DNA of 64,000 bases from contig CM076259.1 in NCBI GenBank assembly GCA_038380795.1, forward strand, positions 99,311,739 to 99,375,738, given 5' to 3'. The position numbers and the translations under genes are program-made. Of this stretch, positions 38,301 through 52,083 are shown one piece after another. This DNA comes from Pyrocephalus nanus (Eukaryota; Chordata; Aves; Passeriformes; Tyrannidae). Every line of letters begins with the position of its first letter. The stretch's first letter is position 1. Below the pieces are notes generated by a model, which was not told the origin of the DNA, did not search any database, and saw nothing but the letters and a program-made list of their open reading frames with translations.

Positions 38301-41300
38301 GTTTTTTAATCTAAAACAAATGTATATTAGAAGGAGATCATATTCCCACTTCTCTTTCATAAAAGGTCTATGCATTCCCCTTAGACATGTAATCATGTTC
38401 ACTTTGCCAAATCCTGCCCTGTACTTGTGGATCAATTAGTATTATTTCTATACTGTCTCCATCCATATACTTTCATTTTTAAAAATCACAAGAGAGGAAA
38501 TAAATCACTTTAAAACCCCATTCACCATGGCTATATCATGATGGTTATGTTACTATGGAAACATCTGTGTGAAGAGACTAGGATGCTCTTGAAGATTAGC
38601 ATTTTATCCCATATTTCCAATTATGTCATCAGATGGGATTTTCAGTGGCATAAACTGACATAACCACAGGAAAATTGTTTTATAATAGGTAAAAATATGA
38701 ACTGGCAATTATTTGAGGAAAAAACCCTAATAATTTACATGATGGTGAAGCTGAATCTAAAACGGCTGCTGCCCCATGCATAGAAAGGTTGGGTTAAGTT
38801 CTGTTTGAATCGCCCTGGAATATTTCTTGTTTCCTAATGAGTCCTAGGATTCAAACAAGAGACAGGAAAGAACACAGTCTCTGACTTAGGCTGAGTTTAA
38901 CCAGATAAGGTACTAAATGCAGTGCTATAGTCTGAGTACATCTGTCAGCACAGACTACACTGGGACATGGGTACCTGTGCCTGTTCTCCTCACTGATGTC
39001 TCTGAACACTCAGACCTCACTGTGCACTGTCAAACCTGTTAGCACCACACTGTGTGTCTGGGCATGCTTCCATGTACAGTATGTACTTGTAGGCTGGGTC
39101 CCCAAATCAGCACAGCCTCTGCACTTTGCACTCTTCACTGACGATGGTCGGTGTGTCTTCTCAATCTTCTCACAGGCGCTCCAGGTATGGCTGGGTTGTT
39201 TTCATCTGCCTGCTTCTGCTGCCGTCTTGTGCTGGGTAACAACCATTGGAGGTATATAGCAGTAAAGTATCTGCAAAATATGTTAAATTGTTTTGTGTAG
39301 TAGGTTTCTTTTTGTACCAGCAAAACAATTGTATTTGATGGATGGCACAGTCTCTCAAGAAAAGACAGGTAACACTTTGCTTCATTTTGATAAACTGCAT
39401 GGTCTTTATGCAAGCAAAATTCTTTCCACACCATAAAGAAATTAATATGTAAAAAATCATCAATTATATAAATTAAATTGAGGAAAATGATATAACTATT
39501 TTACAGATTAAAAATAAAATATAAAATAAGACCTGGTGCACAATACTTAGTTTTTGTCATATATATGGATGTTCTGGGGTTAGTAATAAAGCAACATATT
39601 AACAACATCACCAAGGACAAAGCCCTTCAAAACAGACAAAGATATAACAGTTTCATACATTATAAAAGTTCTTATGTGAAACATAGTATTAGTTCCTCTT
39701 CAAGGAAAGATTCAGCTATACTGTTATATCTTATCATTAAAAAATCATGTTGATTCATTCTAAGGACAAGCTGAGATTGCAAAGTGAGGAACCTGAAGCA
39801 GAAATGCTCCAAGTTCAGTCTCCTGGCCCCCTCCTCCCCCACACCGATGTACTCGACAATGCAGGCAGTGGGTCAGCTAGGGAGAAGACAGTGGGCTGGA
39901 TGAGGGAGCAGGGAACAGGCTGGAGGATCAGTCTGTTGGAGTCTACTCAGCACCTCAGCCCATCCTCGGTGTGTGGGCATGGGATTGCTATGGGTAAGAC
40001 TGTTTGGCCTGCCAGGCCCAGTAAAATGGAGAGTTTTGTGTAAAATAGATATATGTTTTCACATATATTGAGATATCATCCAATAGTATCTATGTGTTCA
40101 AATATAATTGTAGGTATATAGTCCAGTGATCTGAGTTTGGATACACTGATGTCATTGTATGATCTCATACTTCACAGTCAGGTCAATAGGCAGATCCTGC
40201 AGATTATCTCAAATCCAATAATTACAGGGTGACTCCCTCTACATCTATGAGTAAAATAGTCAGTCATGAAAAACTTAAAACACAGAGCTTCTTCAGAAGC
40301 CAGTGGTAGTTAACAGAAACCATATAAGAGTGGCTCCAGTGGTGTCACTTGCAAGAAAAAACTTTTCTAACAATTTAACTTGGCATGTCAAAAGCTTTAA
40401 ATCAAAGGAACTAGTTTTCCTATCCCACTTTTTCAACAAAATATACTGCCGCCTCATCTCACTATTAACTATGTCTAGATTAAATGCATGCCATTATTTT
40501 GAACAGATTTCTTTAAAAAAAAAAAGAGAACAAGGAATGGGAAAATGGAAGAATAAGCAGAAAATCAAAATGAGGAGAGAACCTGGCTTTGCCTTTTTCT
40601 ACTGCATTAGGCAGAAAAAAAGCAAAAAATAAAGTGACACGGGAGTTTCTTGTAAACTATGTTGCATATCATTTGCTACCATGTCAGATAAGGGAGGCAG
40701 CCTCAACAATACACCCTGTGTGTCACCTAGACTGTACAAGGACTGGTAGGAACAGGGAGGAGACAAATTATTTGTTTTCAAGAGAAAGAGAGTCTGGTGC
40801 CAGTGTTATAATTGAAGTCATACAAATGGGGAAAGCTCCTGCTAGATTCTGTAGTCCCCTTTGCTTTCTGTACAGATTTCTCCTCTGCCTGCACACCAAA
40901 AGCTTTTTTTCAGTGTTGTTGTTGTGATGACTCCCACTGCAGACATCTGATTTCTCCATCAGAATGGTGACCTTGTAGGAACAGGGGATACTAGCAGCAG
41001 AGTCCAAAAAGTTATGGGAAGAATGTTTCACTTTTTACTTGCTTGATATATTTCCAACAGTAAAGCAGTAAAGAGTAGTAAATCTGCTCTTCATTTTAAT
41101 CCTGTAAATTCAATTATTATGCTTTTATTAATAATATTAATAAGGTAACTCATAATTTTCCTCATGGCCTGGTCTTGAGTTAAAATTTATATAAAGGAAT
41201 CCTTGTATTTGGGTATAATACACTTCAGTAAGTCTATGAAAAATTATCTGCTTTTTCATGTTAGGAACTGACTGTAGGACTGGAGATTGAATTTGGTTTT

Positions 41301-42159
41301 TGGATATCATCATTTCTATTCAGACTGAGTTTCAGATACTAAGTGGATTTTTTTGCACATTCTTAAGATGCCTAAATGAATTAAATAGATATTCATAAAA
41401 GGTCCAAAATTTAAATTTAAGTATATAATGTGTCCACATGAGATATTTACATTACTCCAGGGCAATTAAGATAATAGTAATGGAAGCTGGATAGTTTGGT
41501 ACTTTTACCGGGCTTTACTTTTGTTTTGAATCAAAGCTATTCTTACTAAATACAGCACCTTATTCCAGGCATTTCAATTATAAATTTGAAGGAATCAAGT
41601 AATTCCCATTAATCTTTGGAATTCACAAAAACCAAAACAGACATGAGAAAAACGTTATTAGGGCTGGGAAATGTTATTTTCATGTTGTCCTTTCTGTATT
41701 GTCTCCACTAGGATGATCCCTCCTTCTCAGTGACACTCTTGGACAAACTATGAAAAAGGGCATTTCTGTTTCAATAGTGACTGTGTGATATGGCCAAGCA
41801 TGACCCTTTGCTCCCTGCCAAGTTTGTGTTTTCAACTCAGTGGATAAAAAGAAAACCCTTTCTTTTCAGCTAAGGTTCTCAAAATATTTGTTGTTTCCAA
41901 ACTCCAGCCGGCATGATCCATGTTAAAGCTATACACAAACTAAAAGACAAGTGAAATCACCCACCTGCAAAATTTTCACCAAAACTGCCAACAGGGAAAA
42001 CACTTGCCTGATATATGCTGGCATGAAACAGCTCCTAGAGTGTTCCTTTTTTTGATACTAGCACATTTTAGTATTCCTGCCAACCATATAGGAGTCTCAA
42101 GAGTATCATAAGAAAACAACAAAAACTGTTTAAAAATTAGTGATAAAAATTCCCCTCTG

Positions 42160-42238
42160 CCAAAAAAAAAAAAAACACCACACAAAAAACAAACAAACCA
42201 AAAAAAAAAAAAACCACAACCAAACCAAACCAAAAAAA
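42160..42238 (-). repeat. A/C-rich low-complexity tract
   Basis: Two A runs of about 13-14 bases are joined by CACCACAC, AAACAAAC and CCAAACCAAACC units. This is the complement of the TTTGG-type tracts elsewhere in the window. The open frame across it on the minus strand (41976-42233) is a Phe/Gly/Trp low-complexity artefact. Confidence 0.8.
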
Positions 42239-44879
42239 GTTACTATTTCTGGAAAGGATTACTTTGTTTTTCTTTAATGTAATGACATTTTAAAAGGAAT
42301 TAATAGTCTAGGGATTTAAAGGGAAACAACAACAGGGTTACATGTGCTCACAGTGTGGTGTATCTTGCCATCTCAAAGGTTCCCAAACAGTTGGTCCACA
42401 GAGATTTGAGAGGTCACATAGTTTTAACGCTTCCCCCTGTCTCCTACTGCTTAATCTCACTTCTAATATCTAAAAATACACATTTGACTTTCCCAGTATA
42501 GCTTTCCCATGTAAACTTGGACTTGCTGCCATTATCCCAGGACATGGAGATGTTCTGCACAGTGGGAAAACGAGAGATGTAATAGCCAACTGGAAGAGAG
42601 ACAGTTTCTGAATGGAAGGGGAGGATTTCCCCAAGATAATGTTTCTATTCATTCTGGAACATGATCAAGGACATTTTTACTAAATAGCATTTGAAGTGGT
42701 TTCAGGCACCTCTGCAAAAGGAAATCTGTCTCTCTGGTCAGGGAGCTGGGCTATGAGGCCCCGTGGGAAGCGAGAAATGGTTGAGGTGTCTGCGCCTGGC
42801 GCATTTTATGCTTATGTATGACAACCATTGGTTAAAAAGTTGAAGCAAGCCAGAGAATTAGGAGCCCTTACAGAGCACCTCAGGGAATGCTATTCCCTGG
42901 AAGGCATATCTAAAGTGTCTATCCTAATCAGTTCATTCTTGTTTTTAAATATTTTGAGGACATAAGTATCTTGTTCCAATAAAACATACCAGGGACTTTA
43001 AAAGATGCTTCCACTAACACACACTAATTTTAGCACATAATTTTGCTTTAACTTGTTATTATTTATAATGACCTTAGACTTTCCAAAGCACAACCCAGGC
43101 CTTTGGCAAAACTGTTTGCATGCACAGAAATTTCTATAAGAATAATGTCTGTTTCTCTCCATGAAGATTTATTGCTGTCCTTTACAAGAGTGTTGCTGGG
43201 GAAACAGAGACTCTTAGTCATATTTCACATGATGCCTAGAATTAATCTGTTAGCAATGCAGACTGGATGGTTTTTTCACTGAGTACATCTGTTAACAAAT
43301 TTCTTCAGATATCTACACATGTATTTTGAACAAAACAGAACCACATACTTGATCTCACTGACAATTATTTTCTCTGAAAGTGTTTTTTCATTTAACAAGC
43401 CCAAAAAGAGTTCCATTTGGTCAATGGTTTAAATAGATTTATTACTATCTGTTAGTCTCAGTTAACTTATACAAAAATATCTAGATTTTGAAAGAATGCT
43501 CTCTCTCAGAAGCTAGGCTGATTTCACCTTGAAACATTTCTTGTTTGATTACCTAAGAAATATGTGTGGAGGGAAAGGAAATGCAATAGCTTACTGCTAT
43601 GGGCAAACCTGATAGAGATGGTATGAACAGTAAAATGGAGTTGTATACATGATTCAGTGAAGGAAAGTAACTGGCATTCAAGTGAACTAGAAACTGTCAG
43701 TCAATGAAAAGTCAATCTGTGTGAACTCATCATCATCAGACTGAAAATGGTTGTTAATTGTTTTGCTTCAGATCTGCATTTTATGCAGATATTTTAATAC
43801 CACTATGAATCTCACACTAAAACTCACTGAGTTTGAGCTCATCTGAGGAAAGTATACACCATTTAACTGGGTCCCTAACATTCAGTTTTATTCAAAACAT
43901 TGGAAACTCCAGCGTCAAGGAACACTATCTTCCACTGAGAAAGTCAGCTACCATTACCCTATGAGTCAAAATTGGAAACAGCAATGAGAGAGTTTGATGC
44001 AAATGGGGGTAACAGCACTGATTTGGGTAGATAGTAATGTATGAGCTGTCTGTTCCTTAGTACATGACATAAGGATTAGGAAGAGAGGAAAGGAAAGAGG
44101 CAAAAAAGGAAATCTGAAAAATAAATCTGTTGAGGTGGAGAACTCCATAAAAATGTAGTGTCTCTTTCAGAAAACCAAACGAAGATGGCCTTGGTAGACC
44201 TGAACTTTCTGATCACAGGAACACACGTGAAATCACCTGTTCTTTCTGCCATATGACCTCACTCACTAAACCACCTTCAAGCTTTTTATAGCAATCTCAC
44301 TCCACAGACCACAGAATTTGTTCCTGTCAGATAAGGCAAGAAGCTTTTGCAAAGGTTTACAGGCTGCATCAGCTTAAAGACACCATTCATGATCAAAATG
44401 AGGCACCTGCTGTTCCAGTCAGGCACTTCACAAAAAATTAGGTACTCTTCCAAGCAGAATGAATTGCATTAGACTTTCATCTCATCTTGATAGTTTTCAT
44501 TGTTAAGCAAAGACTCATTAGCCTCTTACTACAAGCACAGTATCAGTCACTTGTACCAGGGAATTGGAAAAAAAAACACTTACGAACTCTTTGGCTTACA
44601 CTCAGTGTTTTCCACTGCCCTCTGAGTAGGTGCAATCAGGAGCAGGGAAAATCTACAGCTTGTTCAAAGAATTCTTAGTGTTTATGGCCTATGAAAACAA
44701 TGCTTTCTCTACAAGAGGGTGTTATCAGTTTTGTAAGTATTATTTTTAAATGTAGTATACTAAAAATAACACAGTACAGCCTAGTAGTAGACTATTCATC
44801 TTAGTTCCTTTATAAATGTCAAACATTTCCAAAATAAAGAAATTTTTTGTCACTCCAGAATAACTCAAAAGGTAGTTTG

Positions 44880-45680
44880 AGCCTCTTTGGGGACAGGGCA
44901 GAGAAGAACTGTCTGAAATTCAACAAAGGCAAAAGCAGAGTTCTGCACCTTGGAAAGAATAATCCCATGCACCAGTACAGGCTAGGGGGGCTGCCCTGCT
45001 TAAAGCAGCTTTGTGGAGAAGGACTTGGGGTGGACAAAAATGGCTGCCCATGAGCCAGCAGTATGTCCCTGTGGCCAAGAAGGCCAAAGATATCCCGGAA
45101 TGCAGGTTGAGGGATGTGATCCTGGCCCTCTACTTAGCTCTGGTAAGGTGCATCAGGAGTGCTGTGCGCAGTACAGTAGAGACATGGAGCTCCTGGAGTG
45201 GGTCCAGTGAAGAGGTACGAAGATGATTAAGGGATTGGAACATCTCTCTTACAAGGGTAGGCCAAGGGATCTCAATCTGTGCAGTCTCAAGAAGAGATGA
45301 CTGAGAGGGGACCTTATCATTGTCTATAAGTACCTGAAGGGAGGGTGCCAAGAGGATGGAGCCAGGCTCTTCTTGGTGGTGTTGAGCAATGGGACAAGAG
45401 GCAACAGGCAGAAACTGATGCACAGGAAGTTCCACCTGAATATGAGGAAGAACTTCTTTACGATGTGGGTGACTAAGCACTGAACAGATTACCCAGAGAG
45501 GTTGTGGAGTCTCCTTCACAAACATTCAAGAACCATCTGGACACAGTCCTGGGCTATGTGCTCTAGGATGATCCTGCTTGAGCAGGGAGGTTGGACCAGA
45601 TGACCCACTGTGGTCCCTTCCAGCCTTACCTGTTCTGTGATTCTGCAATTCTGTGATTCTGCATTTCTGTGATTCTGCAT
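44880..45680 (+). mobile_element. CR1 LINE, 5'-truncated, frame-broken copy
   Basis: The copy runs from the C-terminal reverse transcriptase region through the end of the second open frame into the 3' UTR and octamer tail. Recognisable pieces are KFNKGKSRVLHLGKNNP near 44915-44965, SQQYVPVAKKAKDIPE near 45054-45098, the [21 protein letters not shown] stretch near 45320-45370 and NIRKNFFT near 45437-45460. They lie in different frames and are separated by stops and indels, so it is a dead copy. The 3' UTR has the GGTTGGACCAGATGACC block. The tail is a run of ATTCTGTG/ATTCTGCA units at about 45634-45680. The 5' edge is approximate. Confidence 0.93.
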
Positions 45681-47954
45681 ATGAAAATGGATCTCACTTT
45701 ACAGTTACAAGGTAGAATTACAGAACCTGACCAGATTTAGTCCAGCACTACAAATGTTAGAATTATTTTATACAGCTAAATATGCAGATTTAAGCCTTAG
45801 TGAAGCCTATAGAAACCAGAAGAAGCTCCTCCACTGGACATGTTCCTAAGACTTTGAAGAATTCACAGATTAAGTAGAATTAGATAAAAGGATATGGATG
45901 CTGGATTAGGCAAGCAGCAGATTGTAAAACGCTACTAGCATTTGATCTTTGCAAGGGTTAAATATGTTCCTATCTTAAGTATTTCATTCATGCTCCCGTG
46001 GGGACTATCCATTAGAGGATTTTGGATTAAAATGGCAATAGGATCCTGTCAGAAAAAATTTTTAGAACTTCAGGGCAGACGTTATTAAAAATAAATAGCC
46101 GTTGAAGAGCCATGTGTCATAAGCAGTCCTGAAACAAAGCAGGACTTCCAATAATAAAGTTTTTAATAACTAAATGTAAGGGATCTGTTTGTATCAAACC
46201 CTCTCAATTTCAAGAAACTTGCACCTTGTTCACCATTACAAAAGACAGTGTTCAGAATAGCTTCAGTGGTCAGTTTTTGAGAGTGCACAAACCTTTTAAA
46301 AGCAACTAATCTCTTTGCGCATTTTCATTCTTAAGCCACTGCAAAAGCAGGTGAAGCAAAATGCTCCTGATCTTACTTGTTTCAGTCTGAAACTCAGAGG
46401 AAATTTTGGGATATCTGAAGAGAGAGTTCTCCTATCTCATATTAGACATCTGCCATGTGTATATATGAATTAGTCACCCTAGATACTGTCAGTAGTCAGA
46501 GGCAAAAAATGAATTCTTAATCTAACCTCTCTTGAGCAAATGCTATAGGTTAAGTTGAATATGACTATGAACTATCTGTTTCTTTCTGTGAAGAGAGTAA
46601 AGGCACTTAGTTCTTCTGTAGACACCTAGACTTCAAGACAGCCACACTGTGTCAGCTCAACCCTAAGCCAGCCTGTTCTACTCTCCCATCAACAGCCTTG
46701 ATGCTTCAGCTCTTTCTTGAACTCATAAAAGAATCATTTTGCCGGTATTTCAAAACAAATTAATTCCTCTATAAAATCCAATTTGGCAGGTAGTAGGAAT
46801 TCTAGGATAAAAAGAATCCCACCCACCTGTTTTTATGGGCCACTAGTCCTTTGTTACAGCTTCAACTATGCTCAGAATTTCTCATGCAAGAACTGAGTAA
46901 ATATAAAGGAAGGGAAGGTGTGGATATAGCTAAACATGGGTTTGTAACCTCTGGAGAACAAACATTTATGTATAATACTGCAGGTCTGAACTGCCTGCCA
47001 GAAATATCTTCACCTCTCATTCACCATAAATACTTTTACATAGCATGAATGTGTCGTGAACTACCTGAATTTGATATAGTGTGCTGTCACTGAAAATAAA
47101 TAATACTGAATCATTCTAGATTACTCCCCTAGTCCCTCTGCAGGGATTCAGAGTAGGAATCTTACAGAACTCAATGGACATGAAAAAAGAGGCATCAGAC
47201 TGTAGATTTCCAGAAGTGGCCCTTTATGTACTTACAAAATACATCACTAGAACAAGCAAACAGTGCAAGAAATCACATGCAGATTGCAGTCTGGAAACAC
47301 CTGAATGAAAAAGCATAGGGAAAAAATATAATATTTTGGCACTCAGGCATTGCCTAGCAGAGACTTTCTTCAAATTTGCATGCAAAAGGAAAAAAGCAAG
47401 TGGGATTCTACAGTGAAAGTAATGTGTTCAAATATCTAGTTTTGGTTATCATTTGATACTGTTCCAAACTTTTTGTGGTTGCTTTATGCTCTTGTAGCAG
47501 GTCACTACATATATTCATGCTGTAGATGTGTGGTTTGTAACCATTATAAAGAATTATTCTATGTTTCCGTTATAAAACTGTGTTTTAAGAGGCAGAGTAG
47601 TATTTTTAATGATAAATAAGTACCTCACAGATACATGACAGAAGAATATCTGTAACTAATATTGTCCTTGCAAAATAATATTGCTAGTGAAATTACAAAG
47701 CAAATCAAATTGTTCTGGCATAATGAAATAGATACTGAATTGTAAGGGCAAATTAAAGTAGAGAATTAAAACCCAAGGAGAACATAGAAATAAAATTAGC
47801 AGCATGCTTAGTAAAGAACACCTTTGGTAATAAAATAAATGGAAGATAGCCATCAGGTGACCCCAAAGCTCCCCCAGCCTTTCCTCCTGTGACAAGTATT
47901 CCTGTCCCACTGCCAGAGCTCCCTGGTGGATCATGTTTGGCCTAAAAGCCACCA
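45681..47954. other. Unique non-coding sequence, nothing recognised
   Basis: The sequence between two CR1 copies is AT-rich with only short open frames (46851-47048 plus; 47656-47952 minus), neither of which resembles a known protein. No splice-bordered open stretch was noticed. Confidence 0.5.
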
Positions 47955-48262
47955 GAACACTTGGCCTTATCCAGAAGAGTTGCTCCCTGGCCTAGCTCAT
48001 TCTAATGCAGGGGCTTAGCCTATGCCAGATGCAGGACTCTTCATCCATCCTGGCTGGTCTGTGTCCCTCTGACTGTCTACTGTCCTCAGGTGTATTGACA
48101 GGTCCCACCAGTTTGGCTTCATTGCACACTTGCTGAGAGTGCACTCCTTCACACCCTCCAGGTCACTGTTAAGTGTATTTTTCATCACAAATAGGTTCAG
48201 CTCAGACCCCTGTAGAATATACTTGTAACCAGCCTGCAGGTGAAGTGTGAACTTTTAACCAC
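47955..48262 (-). mobile_element. Old CR1 LINE fragment, reverse transcriptase region
   Basis: On the plus strand the order CACTTGGCC, GTCCCTCTGACTG, CACCAGTTTGGC, CACTTGCTGAGAGTGCACTC, CTCCAGGTCA, GCTCAGACCCCTG follows the reverse complement of CR1 from the Lys-Cys-Lys-Val-Leu region back through the Phe-Ala-Asp-Asp active-site region to the Gly-Ser-Val-Leu-Gly-Pro motif. Many indels break every frame. It is clearly older than the copy at 56172-57143 and lacks a 3' UTR, so the element is truncated at both ends. A C9 run (48262-48270) adjoins it. Confidence 0.7.
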
Positions 48263-49636
48263 CCCCCCCCTTCCCGAGCCCAAGAAGTTTTTCAAATGTC
48301 TATTACTCTCCTCAATTACTGTTGTTGAAATTACTATTCCCTTCAACAAACTACCCACCTTTGTGATTTCAGGGCCACCACTGCAGATCTGAGCAACAAA
48401 AATTAAGGTTTGCCACTACTTTTTACTACCAGTGACACGTCACAAAAAACACAGCTGTACTGTCAGAGACTTAATGGTAACTCTCTCTTCAGCAACAAAT
48501 CCATTCATCAATGTTTCATTGCTGAATTCTCAAAGATATAGCTCTCTGAGGCATTTTTTCCAGAAGTAAAGACAGATTAAGATTTCTTCTCTCCCTTCCT
48601 ACTGCCTCTCCTTTATGTCTTGCTTCCCCTTTGGTTGTGCTGGTACTGCTGTTGGTGGGACTGACTGAGGAGGCAGTAACAGCAGTGTGGAGATTGGACC
48701 TAGAGTGAAGGGGGAACAAAAAGCTGGAAATGTCTGATAGTGGCATCCCATAGGAGAAAAACATACCACTGAATACAACATACTAGCCTTACTCCTGGCT
48801 TTCCTGAAACACAACCAGACACACAAACACAGTGTTTGTAAGGTGATTTTCAGCTTCTAGGATTGTTTTCCAAATCTCTTCTGGCAAAAGCAATAGTAAT
48901 TAAGAAACTCTTTCCTGAATTCTTTTGTTCCCTGTAGAATGTCTCCAGCAGCATTCAGGTCAGAATGAAACATAAGTGCTAGAAAGCCCTCCAAATCTGA
49001 GCTACTTTACACAGAAAACTCACCAAATGCTATTCAAGCTCCTGAACAGGACATTGAACTGTGAAGTTGGTCAACATATAAAAAGAGCATGACATCATCT
49101 CAGCACTTGTATTTGTTCAACTCTCTTTGAGGGAACATTTGTGTTTTTTTCCATAGTAAGGGTGCCATGGCTCTCAGGAGGGACAGAAGCTGTTTTCTCA
49201 GGAATCAGCAACCAGGGTTTATTTCTACTCTTCAGAAATGCCTTTTCATTTCCTGATGGCAGTTATGTGCCAAAGGGGCCCAGCAGGCCTTTTCGGGGAC
49301 TGTCACTAGTGTTCAAGGAATGTTGCAGTATTTCCTTTTCCTGAAAGGCCTCTTTCCTTTGCTTGAAACTGCTAAATCATCCCTGCCAGTTCCAAGAGCT
49401 CATAAAAGGATTCTGAGTCACAAATCAGTTTCCATCCCATTGGAGCAAATTGGACCCAGGAGGAATGATCCTATACTGTGGCTATGCTTTCTGGAAAAGT
49501 CTTAAGGGAGAGAGATAATATATTTTTTCTCAGGAAATCTGTTCCCCTCTATCCCTACAACATTTTCAGCTGAAGACCTCTTGGTTGAAGTTTAAGAATC
49601 CAAGGGTTGTCTACCTGAATGTCTTGGTCATAAGAT

Positions 49637-49667
49637 GAGGGGAAGGAAGAGGAGGGGAGAAGAGGAA
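49637..49667 (+). repeat. Pure purine run, 31 bases
   Basis: Every base from 49637 to 49667 is A or G, mostly in GGA and GGGGA units. Such runs can form triplex DNA in vitro; no function is implied here. Confidence 0.8.
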
Positions 49668-52083
49668 TTTGGTTTCATGCTACCAATTTGCCAGTTCAGA
49701 TTAACATTAACATCCTCCTCCCTACCTTTTGTTGCACACCCATCATAAGGAACAGGACATAAGGATATTGTAGGGTGAACAGAGAATAGTGACTTGGAGG
49801 GAAACAAGCTAATACTAGGATAATTTAGATTCCTTAAAAAAAAACCAAACCAAAACAGCCTAACAAGCAATATTATGCTGCTCAATTATAGTAAAAAGTA
49901 TGACTGTGGAGGCTGACATCTCTGCATCGCACATGTAAGTACTACAAGAAGCAATTATGAAGAGCTAGGAAAGTGCTTCCAGATATAATAATAGTTTATT
50001 AAAGTCCATCTGGTGGTAAGACAGCAAGAGGGAGTGTCACTTTGAGCCTAGAGAAAGTGATTAAAACATAAACAGGATGTGATGGAGGAGGTGAATAATC
50101 TAAAAGAATCATATTAATGCAGAGTTTCATTAGTTAGCTTTTATGCTACAGCAGCTATGTTTTGCTTACTGCCAGCAGCTGTATCCCTCTCAACTCAAAC
50201 ATACCCCTGCTATTTAACTGTAAGTCTTGTTATGCTCATAAGGCATAATTAGTGTTTACTAACTGATCAAGATGAATGAGCACAAATTAAAAATCTGAGG
50301 TCTCAGTGGCTATCCCACTGAGGATAGGCTATGCTCCCACATCAGATGATCTGTGCATGGATACACAGCTCTGTAGATCTTCTTCCCTGCTTCCCTCATA
50401 GACTGAGTCAACATCCACCAAGTCTTCTTGAAGAAGCCCTGAATACCTAAGCACACCTGTAATAACACCCAACTTTTTCAAGTTCTCCAACAAGGTAACA
50501 CAGCACAGAAGCTGCTACCTGTCATGGCTGGGTAAGGTATGTCATGGCTGCTCATTGGAGACAAAGGGGAATCTTCATTTTTCACACAAACAGCCCTCAG
50601 AAATTCACATTAGCATTCACAATCACCTTATTTTGCATCTTTTGTTATTCAAGGTTTCCATAGATCTCACTGCTATTCAGTTATTAGCCATCATCTGCAG
50701 GGAAAAAAATATTTAATTTCCCCTCTCCTCTCATCCCTTTCCCTGCCCTCTCCTTGCACAAGTAATATTAATCTGACAGTTTTATTATTTCAGGAGAATG
50801 TAAGCTATCTTCAATTAAACTAAAACCCATCATCATGAACACATCTTTTCACTGAATCAGGTATCCTTGTTGCTAAATGTAGATGGATGCTCTCATCTTT
50901 TCCCCTCTCCTGTGTTTTGTTATTGTACAGTTTGTCAAAATCCATGTATCTCCTGTTGTTACAGTGTCCCAGTGACACTGCTTTGGCATGTTGATGATTC
51001 TGGTTGGAAACTGCACCTGTAACCTTTCTGTTTTTAGAGAGACAGATGCTAGGAAAATGGTTTTCTTTAAGCAGTGCTTACATCTGGGTCTGAAGTGCTT
51101 ACAACATCAGCAGCAAACATCTATCACCAGCACTTTAAAGTGAGTGTGCTGCCTCAGATGAAATGCTGAAAGATTGTCTGGAGCTCAATAAATCCACTAC
51201 ATTAAGGGCAAACTCTTCTAGTAATTAAAAGCATTTCCAGAGATGAAAGGCTGTAGAAAATATCTTCTACTGAGTTAATTTTCATTCTTTTCCACTTTGA
51301 TTCAGCTGAGTATAGCCAAAATAATGTTGTAAAATGTGTATGTAAAGGGAATATAAGATACGTTAAGAAAGAAGCAACCAGTAATGGATCAATTCTGCAC
51401 TGACCATTCATAAATAATCAGAATTAATTACTCCTCTTGAAAAAGTGATTTTCCAGTTTCAGTTCCAAAGCTATAAATTTGATTTTCACTTTAAATGATT
51501 GCTGAAAAATACACTGTAGAAGTTTATCCTTGCCATTAACAAGTTAACTAATACAGCTATACTGAGATAGAAATGCAGTGAAATCAAGGTAATTTTAGTT
51601 TTAGCATGAGGCAAACTTTCCAAAGTAGGCCTTGGGCAGGAGCACAGGCTGACCTTATTGTGATAAATGTCTCAATATGCCTTTATACCATGATAGTTCA
51701 AACATCTCAGTTTTCATATTGACCAAAAAAAACCCTAACAACTAAATGGGGTGGTGGTGGGAGAAAGAATCATTTACAGTAGAAGTGCCCTAAGGAGCAG
51801 CATCACAAATGGATTCTCACTTGCTGGTGGTTTTCCACTGCTCCTTGCCTCTGTTAATTTATTTTCCATTCATGGGCTATCAGAGCTTATCCAGGGAGCT
51901 GATTGTGCCTAGATCTACTCCAGCAGCTCAGTAGCAAAAATCCAATTAGTCATGTGCTCATTTTTCTCCATGTTTCTGAGTGACTTATGATGCCTGGTAA
52001 CTCTGTATTCATGATTTACAAAAACTGTCCAAGGAAAAGCTATTCTCCCTCTTCTTGCTTCATAGCCCATATTGGATTTTCTT

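Larger units (their letters stand above)
32241..44879. other. Mostly unique non-coding sequence with one candidate exon
   Basis: The best host-exon candidate in the window (35248-35377, minus) lies here, as does a 223-codon minus-strand open frame at 32957-33628 that I do not recognise. AT-rich stretches without long open frames occupy about 38207-38995, 40932-41975 and 42653-43965. An A16 run lies at 35094-35109. No LTR or CR1 was recognised. Confidence 0.5.

Noticed and set aside
45130..45525. Minus-strand 131-codon open frame
   Set aside because: It is the antisense of the plus-strand CR1 copy at 44880-45680.
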